This document shows, piece by piece, positions 1 through 12,693 of a stretch of 64,000 nt of DNA (position 1 is the stretch's first letter; the number at the start of each line of letters is the position of its first letter). Both the position numbers and the translations under genes were made by a program. The DNA lies in NCBI RefSeq assembly GCF_000340215.1, contig NW_006921533.1, forward strand, positions 5,344,371 through 5,408,370, written 5' to 3'. Below the pieces are notes generated by a model, which ran no database searches, was not told the DNA's origin, and saw only the letters and a program-made list of their open reading frames with translations. The DNA is from Pseudocercospora fijiensis CIRAD86. Taxonomy: Eukaryota; Ascomycota; Dothideomycetes; Mycosphaerellales; Mycosphaerellaceae.

Positions 1-2255
1 GAATAAATTGGAGGCATAAAAATTATAAAATACAAGAATTGTACAGTACGAGAGTTGAAGAGCATAAGGATTGTGGAGTATAAAAATTATATAAAATAAG
101 CCTTAAAGAGTATAAGAATTATAGAGTATGAAGATTATACAGTATAAGAATTATACAGTATAGAAATTATATAGTATAGAAATTATACAGTATAGAAATT
201 ATACAGTATAGAAATTATACAGTATAAAAATTATACAGTATAAAGATTATATAGTATAAGAATTATACAGTATAGAAATTATACAGTATAGAAATTATAC
301 AGTACAAGAATTATACAGTATAAAGATTATAGAGTATAAAAATTCTACAGTATAGAGATTATACAGTATAGAAATTGGACAGTATAGAGATTCTACAGTA
401 TAAGAATTATACAGTATAAAAATTATACAGTATCAAGATTATACAGTATAGAAATTATACAGTATAGAAATTATACAGTATAAGAATTATACAGTATAAA
501 GATTATATAGTATAAAAATTATACAGTATAAAAATTATAGAGTATAAGAATTATATAGTATAGAAATTATACAGTATAAAAATTATAGAGTATAAGAATT
601 ATATAGTATAGAAATTATATAGTATAAGAATTATATAGGATAAAAATTATACAGTATAGAAATTATATAGTATAAGAATTATACAGTAGAAGAATTATAC
701 AGTATAGAAATTATATAGTATAAAGATTATAGAGTATAAAAATTATACAGTATAGAAATTATACAGTAGAAGAATTATACAGTATAGAAATTATATAGTA
801 TAAAGATTATAGAGTATAAAAATTATACAGTATAGAAATTATACAGTAGAAGAATTATACAATATAGAAATTATATAGTATAAAGATTATACAGTATAGA
901 GATTATATAGTATAAGAATTATACAGTATAGAAATTATATAGTATAGGAATTATACAGTATAGAAATTATACAGTATAAGAATTATATAGTATAAGAATT
1001 CTACAGTATAGAAATTATATAGTATAAGAATTATACAGTATAGAAATTATATAGTATAAGAATTATACAGTATAGAAATTATATAGTATAAAGATTACAG
1101 AGTATAAAAATTATACAGTATAGAAATTATACAGTAGAAGAATTATACAGTATAGAAATTATATAGTATAAAGATTATAGAGTATAAAAATTATACAGTA
1201 TAGAAATTATACAGTAGAAGAATTATACAATATAGAAATTATAGAGTATAAAGATTATACAGTATAGAAATTATATAGTATAAGAATTATACAGTATAGA
1301 AATTATATAGTATAGGAATTATACAGTATAGAAATTATACAGTATAAGAATTATATAGTATAAGAATTCTACAGTATAGAAATTATATAGTATAAGAATT
1401 ATACAGTATAGAAATTATATAGTATAAGAATTATACAGTATAGAAATCATATAGTATAAAGATTATAGAGTATAAAAATTATACAGTATAATTCTTATAC
1501 AGTATAAAGATTATAGAGTATAAAGATTATAGAGTATAAAAATCATACAGTATAATTCTTATACAGTGTAAAGATTATATACTATAAGAATTATACAGTA
1601 TAGAAATTATATAGTATAAAGATTATAGAGTATAAAAATTGTACAGTATAAGAATTATACAGTATAAAGATTATATAGTATAAAAATTATAGGGCATTCG
1701 AACGAGAGAGTATACAAATTATAGGGTAAAAAAATTCTAAAGTATAGAAAATGCGAAGTGAAAAAATTGTAAAAAATGAAAGTTAAAGGGTATAGAAATT
1801 CTAGGATATACAAATTAGAGAGTGTGAAGATTATAGAATATTCAAATTGGAGGGTAAAAAAATTATAGAACATAAAAGTTAGAAAGTATAAAAGTTTAAA
1901 AAAAAACAGCTAGACGGTATAGAAATTATAGGGTAGTATAATTAGAGGATCAAAAAAATAAAAAAAAGGAAAGTTAAAAAGTATAAAAGTTAGAGCGTAT
2001 AAGAATCGTAGAGAAAATCAATTATTTAATAGAATAGTTAAAGAGTCGAAAAGCTATAGAGTAGAACAATTGAAGGGTATTACTATTATAGAGTATAAAA
2101 GTCGTAGAGCAAAGCAACTCTATATAGAAGAAGTTAAAGAGTTTGGAAGTTATAGAGTATAACTATAGGAGAGTGTGAAAATTATAGAGTATAAACATTG
2201 AAGAGTGAAAACATTAGGAATTACAAATATTAGGAACAACAAAGATTAGGGAGAC
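1..2255. repeat. 16-bp AT-rich minisatellite
   Basis: A tandem array with a 16-bp unit close to AGTATAGAAATTATAC, most regular from about 120 to 1,690 and degenerate on both sides. Common variants change the fifth to tenth bases (AGTATAAGAATTATAC, AGTATAAAGATTATAT) or AGTATA to AGTAGA. A higher-order copy is visible: the block beginning AGTAGAAGAATTATAC at 845 recurs at 1,213, a shift of 368 bp, which is 23 units. Single units in reverse orientation occur near 1,487 and 1,551. TG dinucleotides are nearly absent in the regular part. The ORF it creates on the minus strand is low-complexity and not a gene. Confidence 0.93.
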
Positions 2256-2744
2256 AGATAAAAGAAAAAAGGAAAAATTGAACAGTATCAAAATCAGACA
2301 AAAAAAAATTAAAGAAAAAAAAATCTTATAGAAAAATTTTTTTTCATAGCCGAAACTTGAGAAATAGGTATTTTTGTTCATATACAAAGGTTAGGAAATA
2401 GGTTTTTTTTTAGTACTTTTTTCAAACAAAAATCCTTTTTTACAAAATAAGTAAAAATTTAAAGAATGGTTTTTGTTACTGCAATTTTTGTTCCCTAATG
2501 TAATTCCTTCCTAAAAACATTTTGTTTAGCTAAAACTGTCCTAAAAATTCATATCTTTTATCTAATCTAGTAATAGAAAAAAAAAAGTTAGAAACTGCTT
2601 AAAATAGGTAGATTCTGTTTAGTATCTAGGTCTTTTTTTTTTTAATAGTAGGAATATCTACTATAGTTATAATATAGATTATATAGGTAGGTATATAGTA
2701 GTAGTACTTAGTAAAGTCCGAGTCTATAAAAAATATAGAGAAAG
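2256..2744. other. AT-rich spacer, no gene seen
   Basis: Low-complexity A/T-rich sequence with homopolymer runs (poly-T near 2,335 and 2,630). It separates the minisatellite from the first retrotransposon copy. I see no coding frame or RNA gene. Confidence 0.6.
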
Positions 2745-3620
2745 ATATAGCTCTTTAATAGACGTAGGAATAGGCTATTTAGTAATAGTTTTAATCCGAT
2801 TAGGGTTAGCCTTAATACTATTAGTTAATACGAGGAAGCTAAGGAAGGCTACCTCTTTAGTAGCAAAGGTGCATTTAGAAGGCTTGTAGTATAGCCTATA
2901 GGCTCGTAGGCGGTCGAGGACCTTACGTACTATAGCCTAGTACTCTATAATATTAGGTAAATAGGTATAAACTAGGATATTATCTAGGTAAACTATATAG
3001 AGGTAGTCTAGTAGGCCTAATAATGCCCGATTAATATAGGACTAGAATATTATAGAGGCATTAGCTAATCCAAATAGCATAACTAAGTACTCGAAATAGC
3101 TATAGCGAGTACGGAAGGCCGTCTTCTATTTATCGCCCTTACGAATACAGATACAATAGTACGCATCCTTAATGTCTAACGTAGTATAGAAGTAGGCGCT
3201 AGAAAGGCGGTCGAGGGTCTTATTAATAAGAGGAAGTAGATAGCGGTCTTTAATAGTAATAGTATTAAGTCTATAGTAATTAATATATAGGCGTAGGCTA
3301 CTATTCTTCTTTAGTACGAACAGGATAGGTATACTAGCAGGGCTGTTACTATACCGAATGCGGCTATTAGCTAGGTTTTCCTCTAGGTACTTACGCAATA
3401 TAGCAAGCTCTCGTTTACTAAGGTTATAAAGGGGACTAAAAGGGACCTCTTTGCCCTCTATAATATTAATCTTATAATCCGTCTCTTTAAATATAGGCAA
3501 TGTCGATGCTAAGTAGTGTTTAAATACATTAATATAGGTCTCTCGAATAGGCTCTAGTATACGAGCAAGCTAGTTAGGGTCTATACCGTTAGGGGGCATA
3601 GGTTTATCGTTATCTCCGCC
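2745..3620 (-). pseudogene. Reverse transcriptase remnant, copy A
   Basis: The clearest stretch (3,126-3,500) shows the gypsy RT core: SNSPAS followed by ILFVLKK, then LRLYINYYRL, RYLLPLI, LDRLSSA and the first catalytic-Asp motif LDIKDAYY. Downstream, after TAG stops, the motif C box reads Y-L-D-N-I-L at about 2,967-2,990, where an active enzyme has Y-x-D-D. The second catalytic Asp has become Asn (TGA to TAA across the codon boundary), so this RT would be inactive even without its stops. Family assignment is secure; no function remains. Confidence 0.88.
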
Positions 3621-3759
3621 GAGAAGGTTAACTATCGGATTAGCTAAGGCAGGTGTAAGGTTACTAATAAACAGGACCCTTATATCGTTAGGGCACTCGC
3701 TAATATTAATGTGTTTAATGTCCTCTTTCCTAGCAATTCTAAATCGCTACTATTAAAGG

Positions 3760-5640
3760 CCTAAGTCTATAACTATAGCGTAGTACTTAAGAATAGGGTT
3801 ACTAATAACAATTTCGGATAGGAGGATGTCTATATCTACTACGTAGGCAGTAAAGTCTAGCAGGCGCTTATTGCCGAGGTCGTCTCTTAGGGCTATATAG
3901 ATATAGTAGGCTCTATAGGTTAAGTGCCGAGCGCTATTAAACTAAGCAAGGGTTAGTAGGTTAGTCCTAGGCAATTGCCGGAGGTCTAATTACTTAGCTA
4001 GGCGATAGTTAATAAGAGCACTAACTCTACTTCCTAGGTCTAGCGTAACCTTAGTTTTATAATTGTTCCTATATATATCCCCTATAAGACAGGTACGTAT
4101 AATAGCTAGCACAATGTCGATAGTCTTACGCCGTACAAGGCTAATAGTTAGTACGGCGCTTATTCTTTTTTCGACTAATTAGAAGGTTAGCCTATAGAGG
4201 TAGTATTAGCGGCTAAAAGGGCTTTTCGGTACTTAGCGGTAGTACAGTCGACTCGGGCCTAGTCTCGGGGCCTATTACATTAGCCTAGTAAATGAGTAGT
4301 GCTGTTACAATTAAAGCACTTATATCTAGTTAGGGCACTACTAGGTCCGCTCGAATTGGTACTAGAATTAGATAAACGATTAGGGGTATATAGAAATAAG
4401 CCCCTTCTTTGTCCTCTTCCTCGCTAGGGGTTTCTACTACGGTATCGGCCCCTGCCTCTTCTATGTTGGTAGTCGTTACTGTTTCTATTATTAGTAGCGT
4501 TCGTTTAAGGAGTACTTCCTTAGTTTCCTTAGTTTCTACCGCGGCTACGGTTGTTAGCGGCTAGTCGTATTTTAGATTCTAACCGTTATTGCAGCTATAC
4601 TATACGCTCTGTAGTCTCTACTTTAATTATAAATTGAATGCGTATAAGATTAGCCTGTTCGAACATACGGCGGCGGTCTAATTTAAGGATAAGCTCCTAC
4701 CTTAATTTAGGGCGTATTTCGGAGATCTATATAGAGTTAGTCTTAGCCGGGAGGTTATCTTCGAGAGTCTTTAAATAGGCTTCAAATAAGCGAGCCGATT
4801 AATTAGTCTTTTGTTTAGCTCGAAGGTACTAGTCCTAAGCATGTTGTTGCCTTAGTATAGGGTTTCTAAGGGTGTTTGGCATAATAGTCTTATAGTCTTG
4901 CTATTAAACAGCGGTCTAGTCGTAAAGGGAATTAAAATAGTTATCCTATATACGCTTTAGGTTGCTATTAATATACTATATAGCGTATACGACTAATAAG
5001 TAGTCGTTTAGAAGAGCTCTTAGTGCGTTTCGCTAGTTAAGCTTATAGTTACGAATATAGTCGTTATATTGTTTTCGACTAGAGCTATTAAATATAGTGC
5101 AATCCTTAAGCTTAGTATCCTTCTTCTAAACTAGGACGGATAGTAAGGAAGGCCTTACTATTAGCTTAGTATTAGTTGCTAGGGCTTCCTATAGGCGACG
5201 AATTTCGAGGAGATTATCCTTTAGCTATTGTTCTTAACGCAAGGCAGTAAGCCTATTCTAAGTAGCTTCTTAAAGTCTCGCTACTAGTTAGGGACTAAAG
5301 GCTAGTTAGCTATATCGACGATTAATAATGTTATTAAGAATGTTGTCGATAGGCAATTCTAGGTCGTTACCTAGAATTATAGGTTCTTTAGTAGGCCCTC
5401 CGGTAGGCGCTTTAGTAGGCACTTTAGTAGGCACTTTAGTAGGCACTATACTACTAGAGTTATTATTACTAGCGCTACTAGCGGCGCCGCGGTTGTTATT
5501 GCTTCGTAATAAGCCGGCTATTATAATAAGGGGTAACACTAATAATGTATTATAGGCCCCTAAGGTGCGGATATAGCGGAATTAGTAGATATCGGCTTAG
5601 TGCGATTAATTTAGTATAATAGGCCGTATAGAGGCCTTGC
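3760..5640 (-). pseudogene. gag and protease remnants, copy A
   Basis: Minus-strand gag begins near 5,539 with a hydrophobic start, a Ser/Asn-rich stretch and a VPTK-type four-residue repeat encoded by a 12-bp unit. It continues through stops to a zinc knuckle near 4,270-4,320 that still reads CFNC-NSTT-H-LLG-x-C (CX2CX4HX4C). Protease follows at about 3,760-4,160, with a recognisable LDLG and Ser-containing active-site-like segment and the conserved tail ending near a YAVVIDLG-type sequence. Numerous TAG codons interrupt both. The intact CCHC pattern identifies it as a retrotransposon nucleocapsid. Confidence 0.8.
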
Positions 5641-5702
5641 TTAATAATTAGTACGGTTGTGTTAATAGAATAGTACGTATAGGTCCTATTCTTCGGGCGT
5701 AA

Positions 5703-5900
5703 TTATAAGAAGGGTTATATTAGCAGGTAGATAGGGTAGTAGTAGGTATAAGTAGTATTCGATAAGGATCTAGGAGGAGAGGGAGGAAGTAAGGAGAGTT
5801 AGCCTATTACTAAGCGCCAAGCCCTGCCTAAGGCACTAAGATCCTAGCTTCACTCGGCCTAGTTATATGCTAATTACGTATAGCCTCTTTAGCCCTAATA
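5703..5900 (-). repeat. 5' LTR of copy A, internally deleted
   Basis: Matches the 289-bp family LTR at both ends (reverse complement starts TATTAGGGCTAAAGAGG), but lacks about 90 bp on its inner side. The missing part contains AGCTTAAAATAAGG and the copies' CCCTTAAAGGG palindrome. Confidence 0.85.
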
Positions 5901-7195
5901 TACGCTTCCCTTCTAAAGGCCGCGCCCTCGTAGCCGGTCTATATTCTAATCTCATCTTCTATTGCTACTAACTTAGCAGGTCTAATAAGCTACTTAGCCT
6001 GCGCTAAATTAAATACGCAACTACCTAATTATATAACTATATCAAACCTTACCTTCCTAATATAATATAACGTTCAACTCTAACTACGCTATCCTTATAT
6101 ATAATAAAGTAATATATAATTACGAGAATTAAGGACTATCGACTAATTAGAATACGAGCGCGTCTTCCCTGCTATAATAGGTAGGCGTACGAGGTATTGT
6201 AGCACTGCCTCTGTTCTAAGTAATGTCGTACGAGTTCTTTACGTCTACTCTAATAGACCTAGAAATGTCCGCTCCGAGGGATTGTTCTTATTATTACGAG
6301 GGCTATTATTGTTCGTAGTTTCGCTAGCCCTAATTAGTTAGGTTTAGTAGCCTTCGATTGTTAATCTTATTTTATCTCTTTAAAAAACACAGTTCGTCTA
6401 GTTTCTATAGGTAAAGGCTATTATAAGTGCAATAGTTAAGGTTCGTTTCGCTTAAAGGGTCGGAAAGATCGAGGAGTAACCTATTGTCCGCAAGATCGAC
6501 CCTAGCTAGCTTAGCTCTATAGTTTTTGCCCTTAGTTAGCGTATTAGTCGCTTAATCTTTTAAGCGGCTCTTAGTGTTTTAACTTAGCCTTAAAGTTTTA
6601 ATTAAACCTTTAATATAGCTATTCTTTTAACTTAGTTAGTATAGTGCCTTAGGCTCGCAGTATAGGTAAGGTTAGTAATAGCAGCGAGTAGGTAATATTA
6701 ATAATAGCGGCGCTAGTCGTCTTAGCGCTAACTTTACCTTGCTTTTAATTTCCTTCGACTAGTAACGCTATAACTAGCGATATACTCCGCAATACCGTTA
6801 CTAATATAGCCGCGCTAGCCGCGCCGTCGTTATTATTATTATTACTATTTACGCGCACGCGCGCCGTCCTCGCCGATCGCCTAGGCCTTAAGGCCTCGAT
6901 AGAAGGAAGGAACAAGAGGGAGACCTAAATACTAGAAAAGGGGCCTTATAGGGCGCATTAGTAAAGAGGTAGAATCCTTAAAAGAGCAGGCGATTAGTTA
7001 ACAGTTATAGCGCGCTTGTTGCTACTCGGTGCGCGTTTACTATAGTAGTATAGTCTTATTGTCCTTTATTACTAACAATTGCTTGCTTCTAATTAGTTAG
7101 CTAATAGCACCCCGGAGGTAGCATTAATCCTAGGCCTTTCTAGTACTATTACGGCATTATAAGCTCTTAGCCTTCTTCGTATTCTTTACGCTAGT
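5901..7195. other. RIP-affected spacer, no gene identified
   Basis: Lies between the 5' LTR of copy A and the chromodomain end of copy B. The 3' LTR expected for copy B is not found here. Some stretches (5,940-6,400) keep a few CA/TG sites that the retrotransposons have lost. A short ATT repeat is present at about 6,827-6,850, followed by CGCGCACGCGCG. I see no convincing reading frame. Confidence 0.5.
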
Positions 7196-8560
7196 CTAAT
7201 ACTTATCTAATAACTCGGTTATGTCCTTAAACGAGTCTTTAGCCTCCTACGAGTCCTATTTAGGTAAATAGCCTTACTATCTTAAGAGGTATTCCTTCTT
7301 GCCTTGTCTAGTCCGATGCTTCAAAATACGTTCTATAGACTATAGCTCTTCGCTATTAGCTAGTATATCCTCGGATTTAGCAGGTGCTTTATCCCCTTCG
7401 CGGTAGTAATATAGTTTAAGAAGGGAGATATAGAAGGTATTATAGATAGTATAATAAGGTAGAAGCTATAACTAGTAGGCCTAGCTATTGCCCTTCGGTT
7501 CTCGGATACGGAATAGGCTAATGTATCTTAGTACGAGCTTAGGCCTTGTTTTGCTATTAGGTAATAGGTGTTTGCGGATACGGAGGTTCTTCGTGCTAAG
7601 TATAACTATGTCGCCTTGTTTAAAGGTTATTAGCGTATAGTGTTTGTTATAGTAGGTCTTCTAATAGGCCTAGGCCTTTGCTAGTTTGTTAGCTATCTTA
7701 GCGTAAATTTCCCGTATCTTTTAGACCCTCTTAATAGCTACTAGTGTCTTAGGGGTTGGTACTTAACGCGCTTCCCTTTCCTTACGCTCGGCCTCGAGCG
7801 AGGTAAATAGACCTTGTAGCAATGCGGCGTTTTAACCTATTATAGCTATATATAGTGAAACCTTAGTTAATAAGTGTACACTATTATTGTATACGAATTC
7901 TGTAGGCTATAGGAGATTAACCTAATCCTTAGGGTTCTCGTTAATATAACTGCGTAAGTACTACTACAAGGTAGCATTCTGTCTCTCTATTTGACCGTTA
8001 GTCTACAGACAGAAGGCTATTAACAGCCGATGCTTTAGTCTTAGCTACAGGCATATTTCGCTCTAATAGTGCGATATAAATGTCGAGCCCCTATCGGAGA
8101 CTATCCTCTTAGGGGTTCCCTAATAGGTATAGAAGATGTTATTCTATAGCGCCTCTGCCACATTAACAGTAGTCTAGTCTTTCCGCGCTAGGATATATCG
8201 AGCGCCTTTAGCAAATCGATCTACTATAATAAGGATAGTATTATACACATCCTCGCTGCCCCTACGCTTAGTAGGAGGAAGGCCTATAATAAAGTCTATC
8301 ATAAGCTTAGCAAACGGCTTCCTAGGAACAGGAAGTAAAGACAACTCGCTAAATAGCAAGTGCTCTAGTACCCCAACTCGCTAGTACACTACACAGGTCT
8401 GCATATACTCCTTTATATGCCGTTTACTATTTAGCTAGTAGTATATACGCGATAGCAACTCGTACGACCTCTCTATACTATAGTAACTAGCGAGTTTACT
8501 ATTACAGTGCCTCTTTAAAAGCTCTTATCTAATCGATTGTTTAGTAGGGATACAGTATCT
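7196..8560 (-). pseudogene. Integrase with chromodomain remnant, copy B
   Basis: The open piece at 8,174-8,359 carries the catalytic-core signature MIDFIIGLPPTKR and ILIIVDRFAKGARYI, typical of gypsy integrase around its first catalytic Asp. Further down, about 7,200-7,365 translates to a chromodomain: the stretch ERILKHRTRQGKKEYLL, then two TAG stops, GYLPK, stop, DS, stop, E. The stops fall exactly where chromodomains have conserved Trp (WxGY, W, W-E). That is strong evidence both for the domain and for TGG-to-TAG mutation. In living chromoviruses the chromodomain directs integration to heterochromatin. Confidence 0.88.
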
Positions 8561-9059
8561 GCCCTTAAACTTTAAGTAACCTTTGTCGTCGATCGACTAA
8601 TTGTTATTACTCTTGCTAGATCGAGTCGTTCGCCTACTTACAAGCTTATTAATACGTTCGATAGCAAAGGCGTCCCTCTGCTAAGCCCGTAATAGCTTAT
8701 CTATAAACGATTAACTATCCCTATTTGTAAGGTTATTTAATAGCACCCTCGCTATTAAACGAGGTACGCATTATATATATCTAATAGCACTAGTAGCTAG
8801 AACTACTACAACCTCTTCTATAGTGCTATCGCTATATAGGCTATTACTATAGATAGCAATATCTTTAATCGAGTTATTATAGCTCGAGCGATCTACGTCC
8901 TTTCTAACGCATACTAGAAGAACGACAACTCTGCTATAGTATTTGTTACCGCCGCGGGGTCCGGAAGTCCGCTTATCCTACGCTTGCTTATTAACAATAC
9001 GGGCTATAGCAATCTTATACTACAGGGTTGGAAACAAAGAATTAATATATTAGGTCTCG

Positions 9060-10590
9060 CTGTCGTAATTAGGTCGCTTCGATAGGCTATTAGTAGGGTT
9101 GCTTACGCCTAGCCGATATAATATATTAAAATCAAACCCGGCGAGGTAGACGGCCTATCTAGCCTATCGACCTATAACTCTAGTAACCTTAGTAATGCTA
9201 CGGAGGTTGTTATAGTCTGTATAGACCTAAATAGTATACTATGCACTATCGAGATAGTGCCTCTAATATTTAAAGGCCTCGATAATAGCTAGGAGCTCTT
9301 ACTCGCAGCTCGTAAGTCTCGTAGCGACGCTCTATATCGATTATCTTTCGTAAAAAGAAGGCAATCGGGTGCTAATAGGTGTTATTAGCCTGCTGTAATA
9401 TAATAGCTAATACAGCGAACTATAAAGCGTTAGTCTTAATTCGGATCTGCTTGCTTAGTACGAAATAGTGCAATAAGGGGACTTCAGCCTGCTGTAATAT
9501 AATAGCTAATACAGCGAACTATAAAGCGTTAGTCTTAATTCGGATCTGCTTGCTTAGTACGAAATAGTGCAATAAGGGGACTTCAGTAAAGCGTTGCTTT
9601 AGACCGTTAAAAGCGGCTTGTGTCTTGTTAGTCTATCTAAACTCTCTAGATAGATTGGCCTTAGTTTTAGTAAGCTTAGTTAGTAGCATTATATGCCTCG
9701 AATAACCCTTAATAAACCGACGGTAGAAGTTAGTAAAACCTAGGAACGATTAAAGCTCCTTAATAGACATAGGAACAGGCTATTTAGTAATTGTTTTAAT
9801 CCGGTTAGGGTTAGCCTTAACACCCTCGGTTAATACGAGGAAGCTAAGGAAGGACACCTCTTTAGTAGCAAAGGTGCATTTAGAAGGCTTGCTGCCTTGC
9901 AATATAGGCTATAGGCCCGTAGGCGGTCGAGGACTTTGCGTACTACAGCCTAGTGCTCTACAATGTTAGGTAAATAGGTATAGACTAGGATATTATCTAG
10001 GTAAACTATATAGAGGTAGTCTAATAGGCCTAATAGGGCCCGATTAATATAGGACTAGAATATTGTAGGGGCGTTCGCTAGCCTAAATAGCATAACTAAA
10101 TACTCGAAATAGCTATAGCGGGTACAGAAGGCTGTTTTCTATTTATTACCCTTACGGATACGGATGCGATAGTATGCGTCCTTAATATCTAATATAGTAT
10201 AGTAGTAAGCGCTAGAAAGGCGGTCGAGGGTCTCGTTAATAAGCGGAAGTAGACAGCAGTCTTTAATAGTAATAGCATTAAGTCTACGGTAATTAATATA
10301 TAAACGTAGGCCGCTATCCTTCTTTAGTACGAACAGGATAGGTGCACTAGTAGGGCTGTTGCTATACCGAATTCGACTATTAGCTAAGTTTTCCTCTAGG
10401 TACTTACGCAACATAGCAAGCTCTCGTTTACTAAGGTTGTAGAGGGGGCTAAAAGGAACCTCCTTGCCCTCTATAATATCAATCTTATAATCCGTCTCTT
10501 TAAATATAGGCAATTTCGATGCTAGGTAGTGTTTAAATACATTAATATAGGTCTCTCGGATAGGCTCTAGTATACGAACAAGCTAATTAG
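9060..10590 (-). pseudogene. RT and RNase H remnant, copy B
   Basis: RT core is open at 10,139-10,513, with SPTSAPILFVLKKD, LRLYINYRRLNAITIKD and LDIKDAYYRIRIRKG. The motif C box near 9,980-10,000 reads Y-L-D-N, so the second catalytic Asp is lost, as in copies A, C and D. RNase H follows to about 9,060 and ends with the family's FDFNILYRLGVSNPT and SLSKRPNYDSE tail. A perfect 99-bp tandem duplication (9,388-9,585) lies inside the RNase H part. Multiple TAG stops throughout. Confidence 0.87.
9388..9585. repeat. Perfect 99-bp tandem duplication
   Basis: The segment starting GCCTGCTGTAATATAATAGC at 9,388 is repeated from 9,487 with no mismatch, a shift of 99 bp (33 codons). The two copies share all RIP-type changes, so the duplication is probably younger than the mutation of this element, or is an assembly artefact. 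Confidence 0.9.
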
Positions 10591-10765
10591 GATTATTAGG
10601 GGCTATAGGTTCATCGTTATTACCGCCGAGCAAATCGGTAGTCGGATTAGCTAAGGCGGAGGCTAGTATTAGGTTGCTAATAAACAGGACCCGGATATCG
10701 TTAGGGCACTCGCTAATATTAATGTATTTAATGTCCTCTCTCCTAGCGATTCTAAATCGCTATTG

Positions 10766-12640
10766 TTAACTGCCTAGGTCTATTACTATAGCATAGTACT
10801 TAAGAATAGGGTTGCTAATAACAATGTCGGATAGGAGGCTGTCTATATCTACCGCGTAGGTAGTAAAGTTTAGTAGGCGTTCATTTCCGAGGTCGTCTCT
10901 TAGGGCTATATAGATATAGTAGGCTCTATAGGTTAAGTGCCGAGCGTTATTAAACCAAGCAAGGACTAGTATATTAGTCCTAGGCAATTGTCGGAGGTCT
11001 AATTGCTTAGCTAAGCGATAGTTAATAAGGGCGCTAACTGAATTTCTAGGGTCTAGTATAACCTTTGCCTTATAGTTAGTATCGGGCCTAGATATAAGAC
11101 AGGTACGTATAATAGCTAGCACAATGTCGATAGTCTTACGCCGCACAAGGCTAATAGTTAGTACGGCGCTTACTCTTTTTTCGAAGGTTAGCCTATAGGG
11201 GTAGCGTTAGCCGCTAAGAGGTGCTTTTAGTGTTTAGCGGAAGTACGGTTAATTCGAGCCTAGTCCTTAGGTTTGTCGTATTAGCCTAGTAGATAGCTAG
11301 TGCTATTACAATTGAAGCACTTCAATCCGGTTAGTAGACTGCCGTAGCTATTATTGTTAGTTAAGCGGTTAGCGTTATAAGGATACGAGCCCCTTCTACG
11401 GCCCCTATCGCGGCCTCCTCTATATAGTCGCCGGCTACGGCCCCTTCTACGGTCGTTGTTACTATTCCTACTGTTAGCATTGTTGTCTTAGTAGGAACCT
11501 TAGTTTCCTCCGCGGCTACTACGATTGCCGCGGTTAGTACTAGCTAGCCGGATTCTCGATTCTAGTCGTTATTAAAGCTAGATAGCTCGTTTAGCTGTTT
11601 CTACCTCGACTATAAATTGAATACGTATTAGGTTAGCCTATTTAAACACACGGCGACGGTCCAATTCGAGGATAAGCTCCTATCTAAGTTTTAGGCGTAT
11701 CTCGGAGATCTATATAGAATTAGTCTTAGGCGGAAGGTCGTCTTTAAGGGTTTTTAAATAGGCCTCGAATAAGCGAGCCGATTAATTAGTCTTCTGTTTA
11801 GCTCGAAGATATAGGTCCTAAGCATATTGTTGCCTTAGTATAGGGTTTCTAAGGGTATCTAGTATAATAGTTTTGTAGGTCTGCTACTAAATAGCGGTCT
11901 AGTCGTCGAGGGAGTCGAAATAGTTATCCTATATACGCTTTAGGTCGCCGTTGATATACTACATAGCGTATACGACTAAGGAATAATCGTCTAGTAGCGC
12001 TCTTAGTACATTGCGCTAGTTAAGCTTATAGTCACGAATGTAGTCGTTATATTGCTTGCGACTAGAGCCGTTAAATACGGTACAGTCCTTAAGCTTAGTA
12101 TCCTTCTTTTAGACTAGTAGTAAAGAAGGTCCTACTATTGGTTTAGTAGTAGTTGTTAGGGCTTCCTAAAGGCGACGGAGCTCGAGGAGGTTATCTCTTA
12201 GCTATTGTTCTTAACGTAGGGCAGTAAGCCTGTTTTAAGTAGCTTCTTAAAGTCTCCCTAATAGTTAAGGGCTAAAGGCTAGTTAGCTATATCGTCGATT
12301 AACAATATTATTAAGAATGTCGTTAACAGGCAACTCTAGGTCGTTACCTAGAATTACAGGTTCTTCGGCAGGCCTAGTAGTAGGCTCTTTAGTAGGAGGC
12401 ACTTTAGCAGGTACTTTAGTAGGCACTTTAGTAGGTACTGTGCTACTAGTATTGTCGTTGCTAGCGCTGCTAGCGGCAGCACGGTTGTTATTTCGTAACG
12501 AGCCGGCTATTATAATAAGGGGTAGTACTAATAATATATTGTAGGCCCCTATAGTACGGATGTAGCGGAATTAGCGAGTATCGGTCTAATATGCTTAACT
12601 TAGTGTAATAGGCCGTATAGAAGGCCTTGCTTAATAATTA
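10766..12640 (-). pseudogene. gag and protease remnants, copy B
   Basis: Protease is open at 10,766-11,146 and shows a retropepsin-like VILDPRNSVSALINYRLAKQ segment (family D-S/T-G site, here D-P-R) and the tail ISNPILKYYAIVIDLGS. Gag lies upstream. The zinc knuckle near 11,290-11,330 keeps CFNC but has His changed to Tyr (CAT to TAT). The N-terminus near 12,317-12,544 carries the four-residue VPT repeat. Frames are broken by many stops. Confidence 0.82.
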
Positions 12641-12693
12641 GTACGGTTGTTCTTAGTAGAATAGTACGTGTAGGTCCCGTCCTTCGGGCGCAA

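Larger units (their letters stand above)
2745..5900 (-). mobile_element. Ty3/gypsy chromovirus copy A, truncated
   Basis: Minus-strand LTR retrotransposon of the same family as copies B, C and D here. Reading down from 5,900 it has a shortened 5' LTR, a primer-binding-like site at about 5,682-5,702, gag, protease and most of RT. It then ends near 2,745, so RNase H, integrase and the 3' LTR are missing. Every gene carries many in-frame TAG/TAA stops from RIP-type mutation. It is a dead 5' half-element; the cause of the truncation at the AT-rich spacer is not visible. Confidence 0.88.

Noticed and set aside
1..2255. CRISPR-like or centromeric array
   Set aside because: Units are contiguous 16-mers with no unique spacers, in a eukaryotic setting. 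A centromere role cannot be judged from this sequence.
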